A stretch of DNA of 64,000 nucleotides from CAZMRF01 sp964568735 (GTDB lineage: Bacteria > Acidobacteriota > Polarisedimenticolia > JACPZX01): the NCBI GenBank assembly GCA_964568735.1, contig CAZMRF010000002.1, positions 62,001 through 126,000 on the forward strand, written 5' to 3'. The notes under the pieces are model-generated. The model worked only from the letters and a program-made list of their open reading frames with translations. It did no database searches and had not been told where the DNA came from. Below, one piece after another: positions 61,956 through 64,000 of the stretch. A program made the translations under genes and the position numbers. The first letter of the stretch is position 1, and each line of letters starts with the position of its first letter.

Positions 61956-63665
61956 GTGCCCAGAATCGGCAACCTGATCTGCCTGACACCCCGGGACTCC
62001 TACGTCGTCGACGAGCCGATCGGACGCAGCGGCCTGATGGCGAAGCTCGAGAAGTTCACGGGGCCCTTCGTCCGCAGTCCCGGGATCGGCTTTCCCTACA
62101 TCGTCGGCTTCCTCAAGACGAACGATCTCCTGCCGGCCGGCTGCCGCGTCGTCGTGCAGCACGACAAGATCGAGGGGCCGACCCCTTTCGAGAAGATCAT
62201 GTCCGAGAAGGCGGATCTCTCGAACGGCGACATCGATCTGCTCATGGTGACCTCCTACACGAACTCGGCACGGGAGGCCTACCGGCGCGCGCGCGAGGCA
62301 CGCATCGCCTACAAGGCGGCGGGGCGGAAGCTCGCCGTGGCCTTCGGCGGAGCGCACGCATCCGCGGTCCCCGAGGAGGGGCCCCGGCGCGGCCACGTGG
62401 ATGCGTCGGTCATGGGTGAGGGCGAGTGGGCCACGGCGGAGATCCTCGCCGACCTGGCCGCCGGGAGGGACCTCAAGCCGGTCTACAACGCCGGCTTCCA
62501 GCGTATCCGGGATCGCGGGACGCTGCGGCTCGACATGGACATCTGGCAGGGGCTGAATCCCGCCCCGCAGCAGGTCCTGGCCTCGGCGACCTTCGCGAGA
62601 GGCTGCAAGCTCGATTGTCACTTCTGCGCCGTCAAGATCGTCAACGGCCCCACCGTCAGGAACCGAGACGTCGAGGACGTGACCGAGGAGCTGGGACGGC
62701 AGGGGATCCGCTGCACCCGCGAGACCGCGGACGAGCTTCCGCCGGGGTTCTTCAACACCCTGCTCAAGCGCGCGGTGAAGATCCCCGGGCTCCGCGGGCG
62801 GTTCGGCGATGTCCTCGTCAAGAACATCGGGCCGGGCTACACGAACAGGTACTTCTTCTGGGACGACAACCTCTACAACGCGGCGGGTGCCTTCGAGCAT
62901 CTCCTCGAGGCGGTCCGGCCTCTCAACCGCCCCTGGTCGGCACAGCTCACGATAGACCTCGCCGACAAGCCGCAGCTTCTGAAGCTGGCCTACGAAGCCG
63001 GGTGCCGCGAGCTCTTCCTGGGAATCGAGTCCATCAACGAAGGGAGCCTGGGCGCCATCGACAAGTGGTCCAACCACGCCGACTCCACGGCGGATCGCGT
63101 GCGCCGCGTCCACGACGCCGGCATCAAGGTCATGGGCGCCTTCGTCTTCGGGCTGGACGATGACGACGAATCGGTCTTCGACAGGACTCTCGAGTTCGTC
63201 TACAAGAACGGCATCGAGTACATCACGGCCAACATCATCCAGCCCTACCCCGGAACCGGCACCTTCATCGACGCCGTGGCCGCCGGGGATCTGCTTCCCT
63301 GCGCCGCATCTCCCGCCGACTCCGACGTGGCGATGGACTACAACTGGCCGCTCTTCGACGGGGCGCACGTCCTCATCCGGTCGAAGAAGCTGACGGAGGC
63401 GCAGCTCGAGGATGGCTACTTCCACTTCCTGAAGGAGTCCTACTCGATGCGGGGGATCTTCAAGAGGTACGACGGAGAGTCCGCCGCTTCCCGCAGCGGC
63501 CTGCCTCACCACTTCATCACGAACTACCTCATGAGCCGCTATGGCCTCATGAAGACCGCCTACGCCCTGAAGCGCCCGGCCTCTCAACGCTACCGCGAGG
63601 AGAAGGTCGCCGTCCCCGAGCGCCACAGCGCGGCTCCCGCCGCGGCGAGAGAGCCCGCCCTCTGA
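61956..63665 (+). CDS. B12-binding-domain radical SAM protein
   Basis: 569 residues. An N-terminal cobalamin-binding-like domain (~1-190; GDIDLLMVTSYTNSAREAY, VAFGGAHASAVPEE, VMGEGEW) precedes the radical SAM core with the cluster motif GCKLDCHFC (~216-223), YFFWDDNLY and LFLGIESINEGSLGAIDKW. This is the layout of class B methyltransferases and related BchE/MiaB-like enzymes. I chose GTG 61956 because GGAGGGAG precedes it; a GTG at 61935 in the same frame lacks a site. Its substrate is unknown, and no biosynthetic neighbour is visible. Confidence 0.88.
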   Translation: MPRIGNLICLTPRDSYVVDEPIGRSGLMAKLEKFTGPFVRSPGIGFPYIVGFLKTNDLLPAGCRVVVQHDKIEGPTPFEKIMSEKADLSNGDIDLLMVTSYTNSAREAYRRAREARIAYKAAGRKLAVAFGGAHASAVPEEGPRRGHVDASVMGEGEWATAEILADLAAGRDLKPVYNAGFQRIRDRGTLRLDMDIWQGLNPAPQQVLASATFARGCKLDCHFCAVKIVNGPTVRNRDVEDVTEELGRQGIRCTRETADELPPGFFNTLLKRAVKIPGLRGRFGDVLVKNIGPGYTNRYFFWDDNLYNAAGAFEHLLEAVRPLNRPWSAQLTIDLADKPQLLKLAYEAGCRELFLGIESINEGSLGAIDKWSNHADSTADRVRRVHDAGIKVMGAFVFGLDDDDESVFDRTLEFVYKNGIEYITANIIQPYPGTGTFIDAVAAGDLLPCAASPADSDVAMDYNWPLFDGAHVLIRSKKLTEAQLEDGYFHFLKESYSMRGIFKRYDGESAASRSGLPHHFITNYLMSRYGLMKTAYALKRPASQRYREEKVAVPERHSAAPAAAREPAL

Positions 63666-63704
63666 CGGCGCGCGGGCCGGCGACGTCGGGCCTCACGGCC
63701 CCAG

Positions 63705-63860
63705 GACGACAGCACGGCCTTCGCCGGCTACTCCCTCGCTCTCATCCAGAACTCCATCTGGGGAAAGCGGGCGTGGAGCACGACCCTCAAGTTCCTCTTC
63801 GACGGGCTCGTCAATGCCTTGATGACGGGGGGAGCCTTCGGCTGGCTATGGCCCCGCTGA
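63705..63860 (+). pseudogene. start-less remnant of a small membrane-protein gene
   Basis: Fifty-one codons read cleanly as a membrane-protein C-terminus (DDSTAFAGYSLALIQNSIWG, then RAWSTTLKFLFDGLVNALMT and GGAFGWLWPR). The frame is the same as the radical SAM gene, whose stop lies 13 codons upstream. Between that stop and the recognisable sequence there is no ATG, GTG or TTG. It looks like the preserved 3' end of a gene that lost its start, or a gene with a frameshift or non-standard start. I recall similar small proteins elsewhere but cannot name the family. Confidence 0.5.
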
Positions 63861-64000
63861 GCCGGGCGGCGCGGGCCCGCATCCGGGAAGCGTCACCGGG
63901 CCGAACCTGAGCCGGGCGCGGAGCCAATCGGCACGATCCTGGATGGCCTGCGGATCGTTCAGGTCGTGGCCCGTCGGGTACCAGCGAATCTCTTTCGGCT
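63846..64000 (-). CDS. C-terminal end of an alpha/beta-hydrolase (5' end outside window)
   Basis: About 50 codons ending at a TAG (63846-63848). The reading PKEIRWYPTGHDLNDPQAIQ followed by DRADWLRARL matches the C-terminus of dienelactone-hydrolase-like alpha/beta hydrolases, with the catalytic His in TGHDLND. A Gly/Pro-rich tail follows. It overlaps the convergent remnant by 15 bp. Confidence 0.65.
   Translation of the reverse strand, partial: PKEIRWYPTGHDLNDPQAIQDRADWLRARLRFGPVTLPGCGPAPPGSAGP

Overview
The window is GC-rich, densely coded Gram-negative DNA, probably from an Acidobacteriota-like bacterium or a neighbouring phylum. That placement is inference from family content: a Ser/Thr kinase fused to a TolB-type propeller, DUF885 and S9/M16/S1 secreted peptidases, secreted repeat proteins with calcium-binding-like DxDxDG segments, bactofilin, and outer-membrane barrels. 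There are no rRNA genes, and I found no tRNA, CRISPR array or insertion sequence.

Layout. 1-6876 (-) is a large partial PUFA/glycolipid-type megasynthase: two nitronate-monooxygenase-like barrels, then KS, AT, ACP and a KR that runs off the left edge. 7.4-10.7 kb holds two small outer-membrane-barrel candidates and a secreted alpha/beta hydrolase. 10.7-19.0 kb has a molybdopterin oxidoreductase operon (catalytic subunit plus a fused FeS/NrfD subunit) flanked by two paralogous secreted repeat proteins. 19.0-32.7 kb has a lone transhydrogenase alpha-1 subunit, a DUF885 metallopeptidase, a kinase/propeller protein overlapping an amidohydrolase, a lysyl-endopeptidase-like protease, a zinc alcohol dehydrogenase and an M16 lipoprotein peptidase.

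32.9-39.6 kb is a four-gene signalling cluster (CHASE3/PAS histidine kinase, single-domain receiver, receiver-PAS-GGDEF-EAL protein, hybrid histidine kinase). It runs head-on into a complete potassium-uptake locus at 39.5-47.8 kb: kdpC, kdpB, kdpA, kdpF and an extra 27-residue membrane peptide on the minus strand, with divergent kdpD-kdpE. 47.9-50.9 kb encodes an unusual SPFH-like/phosphodiesterase/TPR fusion.

51.1-53.3 kb (-) is the most interesting system: a RiPP-type cluster made of a Tat-signal, cysteine-periodic precursor, a DUF692 (MNIO) iron enzyme and a DUF2063/HvfC-like partner. The precursor has six C-x5-C-x5-C modules and 20 cysteines. The rest holds an S9 peptidase, bactofilin with a small downstream gene, an MBOAT-like protein, a GT39-like glycosyltransferase, a VapBC-type toxin-antitoxin pair with a clear promoter/operator, a B12-binding radical SAM protein, a start-less gene remnant and the C-terminus of an alpha/beta hydrolase at the right edge.

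Two copies of a ~124 bp palindromic element lie at 12.4 and 50.9 kb, in opposite orientation. Each fills the gap between two convergent genes. They match each other at both ends but not in the middle, and look like a mobile or terminator-associated interspersed repeat.
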